Source: Emcibacter sp048269205 (GTDB taxonomy: Bacteria; Pseudomonadota; Alphaproteobacteria; Sphingomonadales; Emcibacteraceae). From it: a DNA stretch of 64,000 nucleotides. Made by a program: the position numbers and the translations under genes. The notes below the pieces were generated by a model, which did not search any database, was not told the DNA's origin, and saw nothing but the letters and a program-made list of their open reading frames with translations. Shown one piece after another: positions 9,681 to 17,995 of this stretch. The first letter of the stretch is position 1. The number at the start of each line of letters is the position of its first letter. The stretch spans positions 744,001 through 808,000 of the forward strand of contig NZ_JBLXJC010000001.1 in assembly GCF_048269205.1 (NCBI RefSeq), read 5' to 3'.

Positions 9681-10814
9681 CTAGTCCGTCAGGTCACTCC
9701 AGAGGTCCTTGACCTTATTGAAAAAGCCGGATGATTCAGGACTGACTTCGTCTCCACATTCATCTGCAAAGGCGCGCAGAAGCTGCTTTTGTTTTTTGGT
9801 CAGGTTGACCGGTGTTTCCACTCTTGTCTGAATGATCATGTCACCCACCTGCGAGGACTGCAGGATTGGCATACCCTTGCCGCGTAGCCGGTATTGCTTT
9901 CCGGTCTGTGTACCGGCGCTGATCTTGACGATGGCTTTCTCGCCGCCCACGGTGGGGACGTCGATTTCACCGCCAAGGGTCGCCGTGGTCATGGAAATGG
10001 GAATTTCGCAGAAAATGGTCGATCCGTCGCGCTGGAAAATGGGATGATATTCGATATTGATGAAGATATAGAGGTCTCCGGGCGGCGCCCCGCGCTTGCC
10101 CCGCTCTCCTTCGCCCTGCAGGCGGATGCGGGTACCATCCTCCACACCTGCCGGGATCTTGACGGACAGGGTCTTTTCTTCTTCCACACGACCTGCGCCG
10201 TGACATTTGTCACAGGGGTCGGCGATGACCTGGCCCTTGCCGTGACAGCTTGGGCAGGTGCGTTCCACCATGAAAAATCCCTGCTGGGTCCGGACCTTGC
10301 CGATGCCGTTACAGGTGGTGCAGATTTCGGGGCTTGAGCCCGCCTTGGCGCCGGTTTCACCGCATTCCTCACAGGGGATGGCCCGGGGAATGGTGATTTT
10401 TTCTTCCTTGCCGGTAAAGGCGTCTTCAAGGTTTACAGTAAGGTTATAGCGCAGGTCGGCGCCGCGCTGGTTGGCTCGTCCGCGGCGTCCGCCACGGCCA
10501 CCGGCCATACCGAAAAGGTCTTCAAAGATATCGGAGAAGGCGGAATCGAAACCGCTAAATCCCTGACCGCCACCTTGTCCGCCGCCGTTCTCAAAAGCGG
10601 CATGGCCGAACTGGTCATAGGCAGCCCGTTTCTGGTCGTCTTTCAGGATATCATAGGCTTCATTGACTTCCTTGAATTTGGCTTCGGCTTCCGCATCATC
10701 CTGATTGCGGTCGGGATGATACTGCATGGCTTTCTGGCGATAGGCCTTTTTCAGGTCGATCGCAGAGGCCGTCCTCTCCACTTCAAGGATTTCGTAATAA
10801 CATGCTTTTGCCAT
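9681..10814 (-). CDS. dnaJ: Chaperone protein DnaJ (Hsp40)
   Basis: This 377-residue class I J-protein delivers unfolded substrates to DnaK and stimulates its ATPase. The J domain (1-70) contains the essential HPD in MQYHPDRN. A Gly/Phe-rich linker with GGGQGGGQGFSGF follows, then four zinc-finger repeats (CEECGETG, CTTCNGIG, CPSCHGKG, CDKCHGAG, about residues 148-205) and the substrate-binding C-terminal domains. All Cys ligands are present. It lies 121 nt downstream of dnaK on the same strand, with a 12-bp hairpin between them, and is probably expressed from the dnaK heat-shock promoter. Confidence 0.97.
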   Translation of the reverse strand: MAKACYYEILEVERTASAIDLKKAYRQKAMQYHPDRNQDDAEAEAKFKEVNEAYDILKDDQKRAAYDQFGHAAFENGGGQGGGQGFSGFDSAFSDIFEDLFGMAGGRGGRRGRANQRGADLRYNLTVNLEDAFTGKEEKITIPRAIPCEECGETGAKAGSSPEICTTCNGIGKVRTQQGFFMVERTCPSCHGKGQVIADPCDKCHGAGRVEEEKTLSVKIPAGVEDGTRIRLQGEGERGKRGAPPGDLYIFINIEYHPIFQRDGSTIFCEIPISMTTATLGGEIDVPTVGGEKAIVKISAGTQTGKQYRLRGKGMPILQSSQVGDMIIQTRVETPVNLTKKQKQLLRAFADECGDEVSPESSGFFNKVKDLWSDLTD

Positions 10815-10848
10815 AGCTACCCCGGTCTTCTACCTTTACTGAGCTACG

Positions 10849-10889
10849 ACACCGCCCTGAATTCCGGATTATATCCATCAGGGCGGTGT
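10849..10889 (-). other. Perfect 12-bp hairpin between dnaK and dnaJ
   Basis: ACACCGCCCTGA (10849-10860) and TCAGGGCGGTGT (10878-10889) are perfect inverted arms with a 17-nt loop. On the dnaK transcript the structure lies 46 nt after the dnaK stop and 34 nt before the dnaJ start. No T-run follows, so it is more likely an mRNA processing or stability element that sets the dnaK:dnaJ ratio than a full terminator. Confidence 0.65.
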
Positions 10890-10935
10890 GAATAATATTG
10901 CTCAGGTTTTCAACGATCCACACATGACGCGTTGA

Positions 10936-12837
10936 TTATTTATTGTTGTCGTCGACTTCTTCGTAATCAACATCAACCACATCATCGTCGGAAGAAGATT
11001 CCGCACCGCCTTCAGCAGCCTCACCGCCTTCGGCCTGGGCCTTATAGACGGCTTCACCCAACTTCATGGCTACCTGCTGCAGGTTCTGGACGGCACTGTT
11101 GATGGCGTCCACATCTTCACCGGCTGCGGCTTCCTTGGTTGCCTTGAGGGCTTCCTCAATGGCGGACTTTTCACCGGCCTCGACCTTGTCACCATGTTCG
11201 GCCAGCTGGCTTTCTACAGAGTGGGCAAGGCTTTCAGCCTGGTTCCGTGCTTCCACAAGGGCTTTACGCTGCTTGTCTTCGTCCGCATGGGCTTCGGCGT
11301 CCTGGACCATTTTTTCGATGTCATCATCGCTGAGACCGCCTGAGGCCTGGATCCGGATCTGCTGTTCCTTGCCGGTGCCTTTATCCTTGGCGGAGACGTT
11401 CACGATACCGTTGGCGTCAATGTCAAAGGTCACTTCCACCTGCGGTACGCCGCGTGGGGCAGCCGGGATGCCGACCAGATCAAACTGGCCGAGCAGTTTA
11501 TTATCGGCAGCCATTTCGCGCTCACCCTGGAAAACCCGGATGGTTACGGCAGTCTGGTTGTCTTCCGCTGTGGAGAAGACCTGGGACTTTTTCGTCGGGA
11601 TCGTGGTGTTACGGTCGATCAGACGTGTAAACACGCCGCCCAGGGTTTCAATGCCCAGGGACAGCGGGGTCACGTCCAGAAGAAGAACGTCTTTCACATC
11701 GCCCTGCAGAACACCGGCCTGGATGGCCGCGCCCATGGCGACGACCTCATCCGGGTTCACACCTTTATGCGGCTCCTTGCCGAAGAATTCCTTCACGGTC
11801 TCGATGATCTTGGGCATGCGGGTCATACCGCCCACAAGAACGACTTCGTCGATTTCAGCGGCGCTGACGCCGGCGTCTTTCAGGGCTGCCTTGCAGGGGG
11901 CAACCGTCCGCTGCACCAGGTCGGCAACCAGGGATTCCAATTTGGCCCGGGTCAGCTTCATGGTCAGGTGTTTCGGGCCCGAGGCATCCGCCGTGATAAA
12001 CGGCAGGTTGATTTCCGTCTGCTGGGAGCTGGACAATTCAATCTTGGCTTTTTCGGCAGCTTCCTTGAGGCGCTGCAGGGCCATATTGTCGTTGCGCAGA
12101 TCGATTGTGTTTTCTTTCTTGAACTCGTCCGCCAGATATTCTACGAGACGCATGTCAAAGTCTTCACCACCGAGGAACGTATCCCCGTTGGTTGATTTCA
12201 CTTCAAACACACCGTCGCCGATTTCCAGGATAGAGACGTCGAAAGTACCACCGCCAAGGTCATATACGGCGATGGTCTTGCCGTCATTCTTGTCCAGGCC
12301 GTAGGCCAGGGCAGCGGCTGTTGGTTCGTTGATGATGCGCAGCACTTCGAGACCGGCAATCTTGCCGGCGTCTTTCGTGGCCTGACGCTGGGCGTCGTTG
12401 AAGTAGGCCGGAACAGTGATGACGGCCTGGTCAACGGTCTCGCCAAGATAGCTCTCGGCGGTTTCTTTCATTTTCTGAAGGATGAAGGCGGAAACCTGGC
12501 TCGGGCTGTAATCCTTGCCCTGTGCTTCTACCCAGGCGTCGCCATTGTCAGCCTTGACGATTTTATAGGGCACCATTTCCATGTCTTTTTTGGTGGCCGG
12601 ATCGTCAAAGGGGCGTCCGATGAGACGCTTGATGGCGAACAATGTATTTTCGGAATTGGTTACAGCCTGTCGTTTGGCCGGCTGGCCGACAAGGCGTTCA
12701 CCGTCGTCAGTGAAAGCCACCATAGAAGGTGTCGTGCGACCGCCTTCGGCATTTTCAATAACCTTAGGTTTTGCTCCGTCCATAATGGCGATACAGGAGT
12801 TAGTCGTACCTAAGTCGATTCCAATTACCTTACCCAT
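10936..12837 (-). CDS. dnaK: Chaperone protein DnaK (Hsp70)
   Basis: The 633-residue Hsp70 has its ATPase domain at 1-385, starting MGKVIGIDLGTTNSCIAI, with the phosphate-2 loop AVYDLGGGTFDVSIL (about 190) and the adenosine motif EVVLVGGMTRMPKI (about 335). The conserved linker DVLLLDVTPLSLGIETLGG follows, then the substrate-binding domain and helical lid, ending in an acidic tail (DDDVVDVDYEEVDDNNK) that includes the conserved EEVD-like stretch. AGAGGA precedes the ATG. It is preceded by a sigma-32-type promoter (12948-12975) and followed by dnaJ. The dnaKJ pair is separated from grpE-hrcA by a copper-chaperone gene on the other strand. Confidence 0.98.
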   Translation of the reverse strand: MGKVIGIDLGTTNSCIAIMDGAKPKVIENAEGGRTTPSMVAFTDDGERLVGQPAKRQAVTNSENTLFAIKRLIGRPFDDPATKKDMEMVPYKIVKADNGDAWVEAQGKDYSPSQVSAFILQKMKETAESYLGETVDQAVITVPAYFNDAQRQATKDAGKIAGLEVLRIINEPTAAALAYGLDKNDGKTIAVYDLGGGTFDVSILEIGDGVFEVKSTNGDTFLGGEDFDMRLVEYLADEFKKENTIDLRNDNMALQRLKEAAEKAKIELSSSQQTEINLPFITADASGPKHLTMKLTRAKLESLVADLVQRTVAPCKAALKDAGVSAAEIDEVVLVGGMTRMPKIIETVKEFFGKEPHKGVNPDEVVAMGAAIQAGVLQGDVKDVLLLDVTPLSLGIETLGGVFTRLIDRNTTIPTKKSQVFSTAEDNQTAVTIRVFQGEREMAADNKLLGQFDLVGIPAAPRGVPQVEVTFDIDANGIVNVSAKDKGTGKEQQIRIQASGGLSDDDIEKMVQDAEAHADEDKQRKALVEARNQAESLAHSVESQLAEHGDKVEAGEKSAIEEALKATKEAAAGEDVDAINSAVQNLQQVAMKLGEAVYKAQAEGGEAAEGGAESSSDDDVVDVDYEEVDDNNK

Positions 12838-12947
12838 AATAATCCTCTAATCTTGCGGCTATTCCGTCCGACCATCATATGCATCGAGCGGGATACCATT
12901 TTCGTTTGTTTCAAAAATTGTCCGGCGGTATCCGGTTCATGAGGCTT

Positions 12948-12975
12948 ATATAGGGGTGTTTTCCGGGCCTGCAAG
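12948..12975 (-). promoter_or_regulatory. Sigma-32 (RpoH) type heat-shock promoter of dnaK
   Basis: On the minus strand CTTGCA (12975-12970) and CCCCTATAT (12956-12948) are separated by 13 nt. They match the RpoH pattern CTTGaA-N(11-15)-CCCCATnT. Transcription would start near 12940, giving a leader of about 100 nt. No CIRCE inverted repeat (TTAGCACTC-N9-GAGTGCTAA) is visible here, so HrcA probably does not control this gene directly. Confidence 0.7.
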
Positions 12976-13095
12976 GCGAAAATTGTTAAAAAAATGCATT
13001 TTTTGCGCCTTGAAATGGGTGGTTTGGGTTATTAATGGAGCTGAATCACCTCGCGGTAAAAAATATTACTTTCCAGCAACAGGATAGCGACGCCC

Positions 13096-13569
13096 ATGCG
13101 CTCTTTAATTACATCTGTTTTCGTTCTCTTTTTATTCTTTCCTGCCATGACGGCTGCCGTCGCCGCTGAAAACGGTATTAACGTCAGCAAAGTCTGGGCG
13201 AGACCGGTGTTTATGGCCGGACGGACCGGAGCTGCTTATTTCCTGATGAATAACAGCGGACAGGATGATGACAGGTTGCTGTCTGTCAGAACATCTCTTT
13301 CGAACCGGGCGGAACTTCACGAACATATTTATGACCAGGGGGTGATGAAAATGCGCCAGGTGGACCATGTTGCTGTTCCGTCGGGAGAACATGTTGTCTT
13401 CAAGCCGGGCGGCTATCACGTGATGATTTTTGACGTGAAGCGGGTGCTTGCTGAAGGAGACAGCTTTCCGCTGACTCTTGTCTTCGAACATGCCGGCGAG
13501 ATCGAGGTTACGGCGCATGTGATGAAACAGGCCCCGGCAGAGGGGCATGATCATTCTGGGCATCACTGA
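13096..13569 (+). CDS. Periplasmic copper chaperone PCu(A)C
   Basis: This 157-residue secreted protein of the PCu(A)C (DUF461) family delivers Cu(I) to the CuA site of cytochrome oxidase or to Sco. A signal peptide ending in AAVAA is visible (residues 1-24). The metal motif H-x-M-like ELHEHIYDQGVMKMRQ and the later GGYHVMIF supply the His and Met ligands. The C-terminus is His-rich (EGHDHSGHH) and may bind extra copper. It stands alone on the plus strand between dnaK and grpE. The same hairpin that ends grpE lies 50 nt downstream. Confidence 0.88.
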   Translation: MRSLITSVFVLFLFFPAMTAAVAAENGINVSKVWARPVFMAGRTGAAYFLMNNSGQDDDRLLSVRTSLSNRAELHEHIYDQGVMKMRQVDHVAVPSGEHVVFKPGGYHVMIFDVKRVLAEGDSFPLTLVFEHAGEIEVTAHVMKQAPAEGHDHSGHH

Positions 13570-13613
13570 GCCGGTGATCGGTCCGATCCGGGGGGAGACC
13601 CTTGGCAGGATGC

Positions 13614-13647
13614 ACTAAAAAAGGCCAGTCCCGCGACTGGCCTTTAA
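13614..13647 (-). terminator. Intrinsic terminator of hrcA-grpE (minus strand), perhaps bidirectional
   Basis: AAGGCCAGTC (13621-13630) and GACTGGCCTT (13635-13644) form a perfect 10-bp stem around CCGC. In the minus-strand direction it is followed by a run of T (A-run 13617-13622 on the plus strand), 24 nt beyond the grpE stop. In the plus direction only TTT follows, so it may also weakly end the copper-chaperone transcript. Confidence 0.88.
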
Positions 13648-13668
13648 GCATAAATAGGGAACAAAAAA

Positions 13669-14277
13669 TCAGGCTGTGGTATCCACATGTTCCTGTTTTT
13701 CACCTGAACCGCCCTTGGCGACGCCGACCATGGCCGGGCGCAGCAGGCGTTCTTTCAGGGTATAGCCTACCTGCATGACCTGGATAATGGTGCCGTCTTC
13801 TTCACCACTGTTGGGGACTTCGAACATGGCCTGGTGCAGGTTGTGGTCAAATTTCTCGCCCATGGGGTCGACTTTGCGAATGCCGTGTTTCTCAAAATTG
13901 TTGAGCAATTCCCGCTCGGTCATCTCAACACCTTCTACAAGCGCCTTGAAGCTTTCATTTTCCTCTGCGCCTTCGGGCAGGCTTTCCAGGGCCCGGCGCA
14001 GGTTGTCACCGACCGCCAGCAGGTCGCGGGCGAATGCGGTAACGGCATAATTGCTGGCGTCCTGCCGTTCTTTTTCGGCACGGCGGCGCAGGTTTTCCGT
14101 TTCTGCTACCGCTCTGAGCAGTTTGTCTTTCAGCTCGGCGATTTCCGCCTGTGCCGCTGCAAGAGCGTCCTCTGAGGGCTGTTCGGACGCCTGTGCGGCA
14201 TTTTCGGTAGCTGCGGCTTCCGCCTCGCTGGCCAAATCTTCAGGTTTTTCCGGGGTATGCTCTGTATTCTCGGTCAT
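13669..14277 (-). CDS. grpE: Nucleotide exchange factor GrpE
   Basis: This 202-residue co-chaperone releases ADP from DnaK. The first 50 residues are an acidic, Ala-rich, low-complexity segment. A long coiled coil follows (about 50-110, with RAVAETENLRRRAEKERQDA), then the beta-domain with LEGVEMT-like VEGVEMTERELLNN and the GrpE signature region DPMGEKFDHNLHQAMFEVPN (about 137-156). It lies 17 nt downstream of hrcA, probably in one operon with it, and ends at a strong terminator. Confidence 0.96.
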   Translation of the reverse strand: MTENTEHTPEKPEDLASEAEAAATENAAQASEQPSEDALAAAQAEIAELKDKLLRAVAETENLRRRAEKERQDASNYAVTAFARDLLAVGDNLRRALESLPEGAEENESFKALVEGVEMTERELLNNFEKHGIRKVDPMGEKFDHNLHQAMFEVPNSGEEDGTIIQVMQVGYTLKERLLRPAMVGVAKGGSGEKQEHVDTTA

Positions 14278-14294
14278 GTCTTGTTCTTCTTACT

Positions 14295-15341
14295 CTAGAG
14301 GATATTTCCAATCACTTTAGCGGTATAGTCAACAATGGGTATAATACGGGCATAATTCAACCTTGTCGGACCGATTACACCAATGACACCCAGAATGTTG
14401 TTGTCCGCGTCCATATAGGGTGATGCGATAACAGATGATCCGGAAAGGGAAAAGAGCTTATTTTCCGAACCGATGAAAATTCTCACTCCTTCGGCGTTTT
14501 TCGCCAGATCCAGGAGGCTGATAAGGTCATTCTTGGTTTCCAGGTCGTCAAACAGCGTTCTGATCCGCTCCAGGTCTTCCAGGGCCTCGAGGTTTTCAAG
14601 CAGATTCGCCCGGCCGCGTACGATCAGGGTATCCGAGATCGCGGTATCGCCGTTTTGTCCGGCCCGTACGGCCAGACCTTGCTCGACGACCTGCCGGGTC
14701 AGCTTGTCAAGTTCCGCTTTTTGTTCCTGCAGCTCTTTCTGGATGACCTTCTGGGCCTCGGCGAAGGTGCGGCCGATCATGCGGGCATTCAGATAGTTGC
14801 CGGCCTGGGTCAGGGCAGCCGGGGTCAGGCCGTGCGGTACCTCGATGATGCGGTTTTCCACATCGTCCCCTTCGCTGACCAGTACGACAAGCGCCCGGCC
14901 GGGACCAAGATGAACAAATTCGATATGTTTCAGGGGGCGTTCGTATTTCGGCGCCATGACGATGCTGGCGCACTGGGACAGGCCGGACAGCAGGCTGGTG
15001 GCCTGGGGAAGAATCTCCTCGAGCCGGCTGCCTTTTTCCTGGCATCTGATGCGGATGGTGGTGCGTTCGTCTTCCGACAGGTTGCCCACTTCCAGAAGAC
15101 CGTCCACAAACAGCCTGAGGCCGAGCTCGGTGGGGATGCGCCCCGCGGAGGTATGCGGCGAATAGACCAGGCCACTGTCTTCCAGGTCGGCCATGACATT
15201 GCGGATAGAGGCCGGCGACAGGGGATTTGCAATGATTCTGGACAGGGTGCGCGAGCCGACCGGATCGCCTGTTTTCAGATAGGCATCAACGATATGGCGG
15301 AATATATTCCGTGATCTGTCGTTCAGTGTTTCCAGAAGCAT
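14295..15341 (-). CDS. hrcA: Heat-inducible transcription repressor HrcA
   Basis: This repressor of CIRCE-controlled chaperone genes has a winged-helix domain at about 1-80 (LNDRSRNIFRHIVDAYLKTG, GSRTLSRI, LSPASIRNVMADLEDSGL) and a GAF-like oligomerisation domain at 90-340. The frame remains open far upstream, opposite rph. ATG 15341 is chosen because it gives the family N-terminus and a normal length of 348 residues. It is divergent from rph and upstream of grpE, the common alphaproteobacterial arrangement. I see no CIRCE element in the window, so its targets (usually groESL) lie elsewhere. Confidence 0.93.
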   Translation of the reverse strand: MLLETLNDRSRNIFRHIVDAYLKTGDPVGSRTLSRIIANPLSPASIRNVMADLEDSGLVYSPHTSAGRIPTELGLRLFVDGLLEVGNLSEDERTTIRIRCQEKGSRLEEILPQATSLLSGLSQCASIVMAPKYERPLKHIEFVHLGPGRALVVLVSEGDDVENRIIEVPHGLTPAALTQAGNYLNARMIGRTFAEAQKVIQKELQEQKAELDKLTRQVVEQGLAVRAGQNGDTAISDTLIVRGRANLLENLEALEDLERIRTLFDDLETKNDLISLLDLAKNAEGVRIFIGSENKLFSLSGSSVIASPYMDADNNILGVIGVIGPTRLNYARIIPIVDYTAKVIGNIL

Positions 15342-15480
15342 GTCTCTGAATCTATTCTTCCTGCCGGAAATTTCAATAACTTCGCGGTAAAAAACGGTGT
15401 CAGTTGCGACTAAGGCTGGACCTTGATGCTTGATAGAGATAGAACAACGGGGAAATGCACAAAACTCAGGAGAGATATTA

Positions 15481-16197
15481 ATGCGACCTTCCGGCCGTAA
15501 ACCCGACCAGTTAAGAGACATCAAACTAGAAATCGGATTCTCGAAATATGCTGAAGGCTCCTGTCTCGCCCGTTTCGGCGATACCCATGTCCTGTGCACA
15601 GCAACTTTGGAAGACAAGGCGCCGCCGTTCCTGCGGGATACGGGGCAGGGCTGGGTGACGGCGGAATACGGCATGCTGCCCCGGTCAACCCACAGCCGCA
15701 TGGGGCGCGAGGCTGCCCGTGGCAAGCAGTCCGGACGGACCCAGGAAATCCAGCGCCTGATTGGCCGCGCCCTGCGCGCTGTCTGCGACATGAAGGCCAT
15801 TGGTGAGCGACAGGTGCGCGTGGACTGTGATGTGATCCAGGCCGACGGCGGCACCCGTACGGCGGCCATTACCGGCGCTTACGTGGCTCTGCATCAATGC
15901 TTCAGCCGCATGCTGGCTGATGGAATGATTGCCCAAATGCCCATCACCACCGAAGTGGCGGCGGTTTCCTGCGGTATCTACGAGGGCACGCCTGTGCTTG
16001 ACCTGGATTATGACGAAGACAGTGCTGCCGCGACGGACGCCAATTTTGTACTGACCGGTGACGGCCGTATTGTGGAAATCCAGGGCACGGCGGAAGAAGA
16101 GCCCTTCACCGAGGAGGAGCTGTTGCGTCTGATGCGTCTTGCCAAAATCGGTGTGTCCCAGCTTGTCAAAAAACAGAACGAGGCGCTGGGAGTCTGA
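15481..16197 (+). CDS. rph: Ribonuclease PH
   Basis: This 238-residue phosphorolytic 3'-5' exoribonuclease trims tRNA 3' ends and rRNA precursors and acts as a hexamer. Family landmarks are MRPSGRKPDQLR at the N-terminus, SCLARFGDTHVLCTA (about 33), GRTQEIQRLIGRALRA (about 85) and the phosphate-binding/catalytic segment RVDCDVIQADGGTRTAAITG (about 114). The frame is open upstream, but ATG 15481 has AGGAGAGAT in front and the canonical N-terminus. It is followed by rdgB after 3 nt and hemW by overlap, a conserved alphaproteobacterial cluster. Confidence 0.97.
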   Translation: MRPSGRKPDQLRDIKLEIGFSKYAEGSCLARFGDTHVLCTATLEDKAPPFLRDTGQGWVTAEYGMLPRSTHSRMGREAARGKQSGRTQEIQRLIGRALRAVCDMKAIGERQVRVDCDVIQADGGTRTAAITGAYVALHQCFSRMLADGMIAQMPITTEVAAVSCGIYEGTPVLDLDYDEDSAAATDANFVLTGDGRIVEIQGTAEEEPFTEEELLRLMRLAKIGVSQLVKKQNEALGV

Positions 16198-16200
16198 AAA

Positions 16201-16833
16201 ATGGCCAGGAAATTCCGGGAAAAGAAACTTGTGGTGGCCAGCCATAATCCCGGCAAGGTCCGGGAGATCAGCGAGCTTCTGCAGCCTTTTGGTGTTGAAG
16301 TCTATTCCGCCGGGGAATTGAAGCTGGCTGAACCGGAAGAAACCGGTTCCACCTTCCTGGAAAATGCCGAACTTAAGGCGCGTGCGGCGGCTCAAGAAGC
16401 GGGGCTCGTCGCCCTGGCCGATGATTCCGGCCTTGTCGTGCCGGCGCTGGGCGGAATTCCTGGAATTTACTCCGCCCGTTATGCGGAACATCCCGAGACG
16501 GGTGAACGGGATTTTTCCTGGGGTATGGAAAAGCTCCATAAGGAACTGGAAGAAAAACGGATCGAGAAGCGCAGCGCCCATTTCAGCTGCGCCCTCAGTC
16601 TCGCCTGGCCGCCGGACAGTGAACTTCCCGAGGGGCATGTGGAATCCTTCGAAGGGCGGGTCTATGGCACACTGGTCTGGCCTGTACGCGGGGACAGGGG
16701 CTTTGGCTATGACCCCATGTTCCAGGCGGATGGCTACGACCAGACTTTCGGGGAAATGGACCCGGAGGAAAAACATGACATCAGCCACAGGGCTGATGCT
16801 TTCCGCAAACTGATCAAGGCCTGCTTTGAATAA
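16201..16833 (+). CDS. rdgB: RdgB/HAM1 non-canonical purine NTP pyrophosphatase (dITP/XTP)
   Basis: This 210-residue house-cleaning enzyme hydrolyses dITP, XTP and related nucleotides to monophosphates, keeping deaminated purines out of DNA. The substrate-binding motif LVVASHNPGKVREI (10-23), the catalytic acidic segment LADDSGLVVPALGGIPGIYS (about 78-97) and GFGYDPMF (about 170) are all present, as is the C-terminal SHRADAFRKL. It is translationally coupled: 3 nt after rph, and its stop overlaps the hemW start. Confidence 0.96.
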   Translation: MARKFREKKLVVASHNPGKVREISELLQPFGVEVYSAGELKLAEPEETGSTFLENAELKARAAAQEAGLVALADDSGLVVPALGGIPGIYSARYAEHPETGERDFSWGMEKLHKELEEKRIEKRSAHFSCALSLAWPPDSELPEGHVESFEGRVYGTLVWPVRGDRGFGYDPMFQADGYDQTFGEMDPEEKHDISHRADAFRKLIKACFE

Positions 16834-17995
16834 CGCGCGGGACTTTGAAAATTCACTCGCCGTCTATGTGCACTGGCCCTTCTGCCGGGCCAAATGCCCC
16901 TATTGCGATTTCAACAGCCATGTACGTGAAACCATCGATGAAGAGATGTGGCTTGAGGCCCTGTGCCGGGAACTGGACCATTACGCGCAGCTTAGCGGTC
17001 CGCGCAGCATCGGCAGTATTTTCTTTGGTGGTGGCACCCCGTCCCTGATGTCGGCCCGGACGGTGGAGGGGCTGATTGACCGGATCGGCAAAAACTGGTC
17101 CCTGTCGGATAGTGCGGAAATCACCCTGGAAGCCAATCCCACCAGTGTGGAGGCGGAAAAATTCAGGGACTTTGCGGCCGCCGGTGTCAACCGGGTGTCG
17201 CTGGGCATTCAGTCGCTCAGGGATGATGACCTGAAAGCACTGGGCCGGGAACATAGTGTGGCCGAAGCAAAAGAGGCCATTGCCCTGGCGCAAAAATATT
17301 TCCGGCGCAACAGTTTCGACCTCATCTATGCTCGCATGGGCCAGACCCTGTCCGGGTGGGAAAGGGAACTTCGGGAAGCCCTGGACCTGGCGGCGGATCA
17401 TCTGTCGCTCTATCAGTTGACCATGGAGAAGGGGACACCTTTCCATGCTCTTTACCGGAAAGGTCAGCTGATTTTGCCGGATGAAAAGATTTCTGCTGAA
17501 ATGTACGATCTGACCCGGGAGGTCTGCGCTGCGGCCGGACTGCCCGCCTATGAAGTCTCGAACCACGCCGCACCGGATGAAGAAAGCCGTCATAATATGG
17601 CTTACTGGACCTATGGTGATTATGTGGGTGTCGGCCCGGGCGCCCATGGGCGTTTGACAGTGGATGGGCGGTTGCATGCCACCAGCCAGCGCCGCAAGCC
17701 TGAATTCTGGTTAGGGGACGTGGGCGACAAGGGACACGCCACGGAACAGGACGAGATTCTGGACAGTCTGACCATGGCCGAGGAAATGATCATGATGGGG
17801 CTGAGGCTCAGCCGGGGAATTGCTCTGGCTGATTTTGAGTGCCGGATTGGAGGTCCGCTGGCAGGGTATCTGGATCAAAGCCGCCTGGAAGCTCTTCTTG
17901 ATCAGGAATATCTTCATATGGACCAGGCGCATCTTCGGGTAACAGCGAAGGGAGCCCCCCTGTTGAATTACCTTCTCGGCGAGCTTCTTGCCTGA
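16826..17995 (+). CDS. hemW: HemW, radical SAM heme chaperone (coproporphyrinogen oxidase-like)
   Basis: The protein has 389 residues. The radical SAM cluster motif CRAKCPYC (CX3CX2C) lies near residue 20, followed by the SAM-binding GGGTPSLM and the HemN C-terminal domain (about 300-380). CX3CX2C without the fourth N-terminal Cys of HemN fits HemW, which inserts heme into respiratory proteins rather than oxidising coproporphyrinogen. The start TTG 16826 overlaps the last codons of rdgB. TTG is unusual, but the first downstream alternatives would cut into the conserved beta-strand AVYVHWPFC. The last 188 bp are also the antisense 3' end of the lipoprotein gene. Confidence 0.92.
   Translation: MNNARDFENSLAVYVHWPFCRAKCPYCDFNSHVRETIDEEMWLEALCRELDHYAQLSGPRSIGSIFFGGGTPSLMSARTVEGLIDRIGKNWSLSDSAEITLEANPTSVEAEKFRDFAAAGVNRVSLGIQSLRDDDLKALGREHSVAEAKEAIALAQKYFRRNSFDLIYARMGQTLSGWERELREALDLAADHLSLYQLTMEKGTPFHALYRKGQLILPDEKISAEMYDLTREVCAAAGLPAYEVSNHAAPDEESRHNMAYWTYGDYVGVGPGAHGRLTVDGRLHATSQRRKPEFWLGDVGDKGHATEQDEILDSLTMAEEMIMMGLRLSRGIALADFECRIGGPLAGYLDQSRLEALLDQEYLHMDQAHLRVTAKGAPLLNYLLGELLA

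Noticed and set aside
12838..15480. CIRCE element at dnaK or hrcA
   Set aside because: No TTAGCACTC-N9-GAGTGCTAA or close variant could be found in either upstream region.
15342..15869. N-terminal extension of hrcA by 176 codons
   Set aside because: It is antisense to rph and not similar to HrcA; ATG 15341 gives the normal family length.
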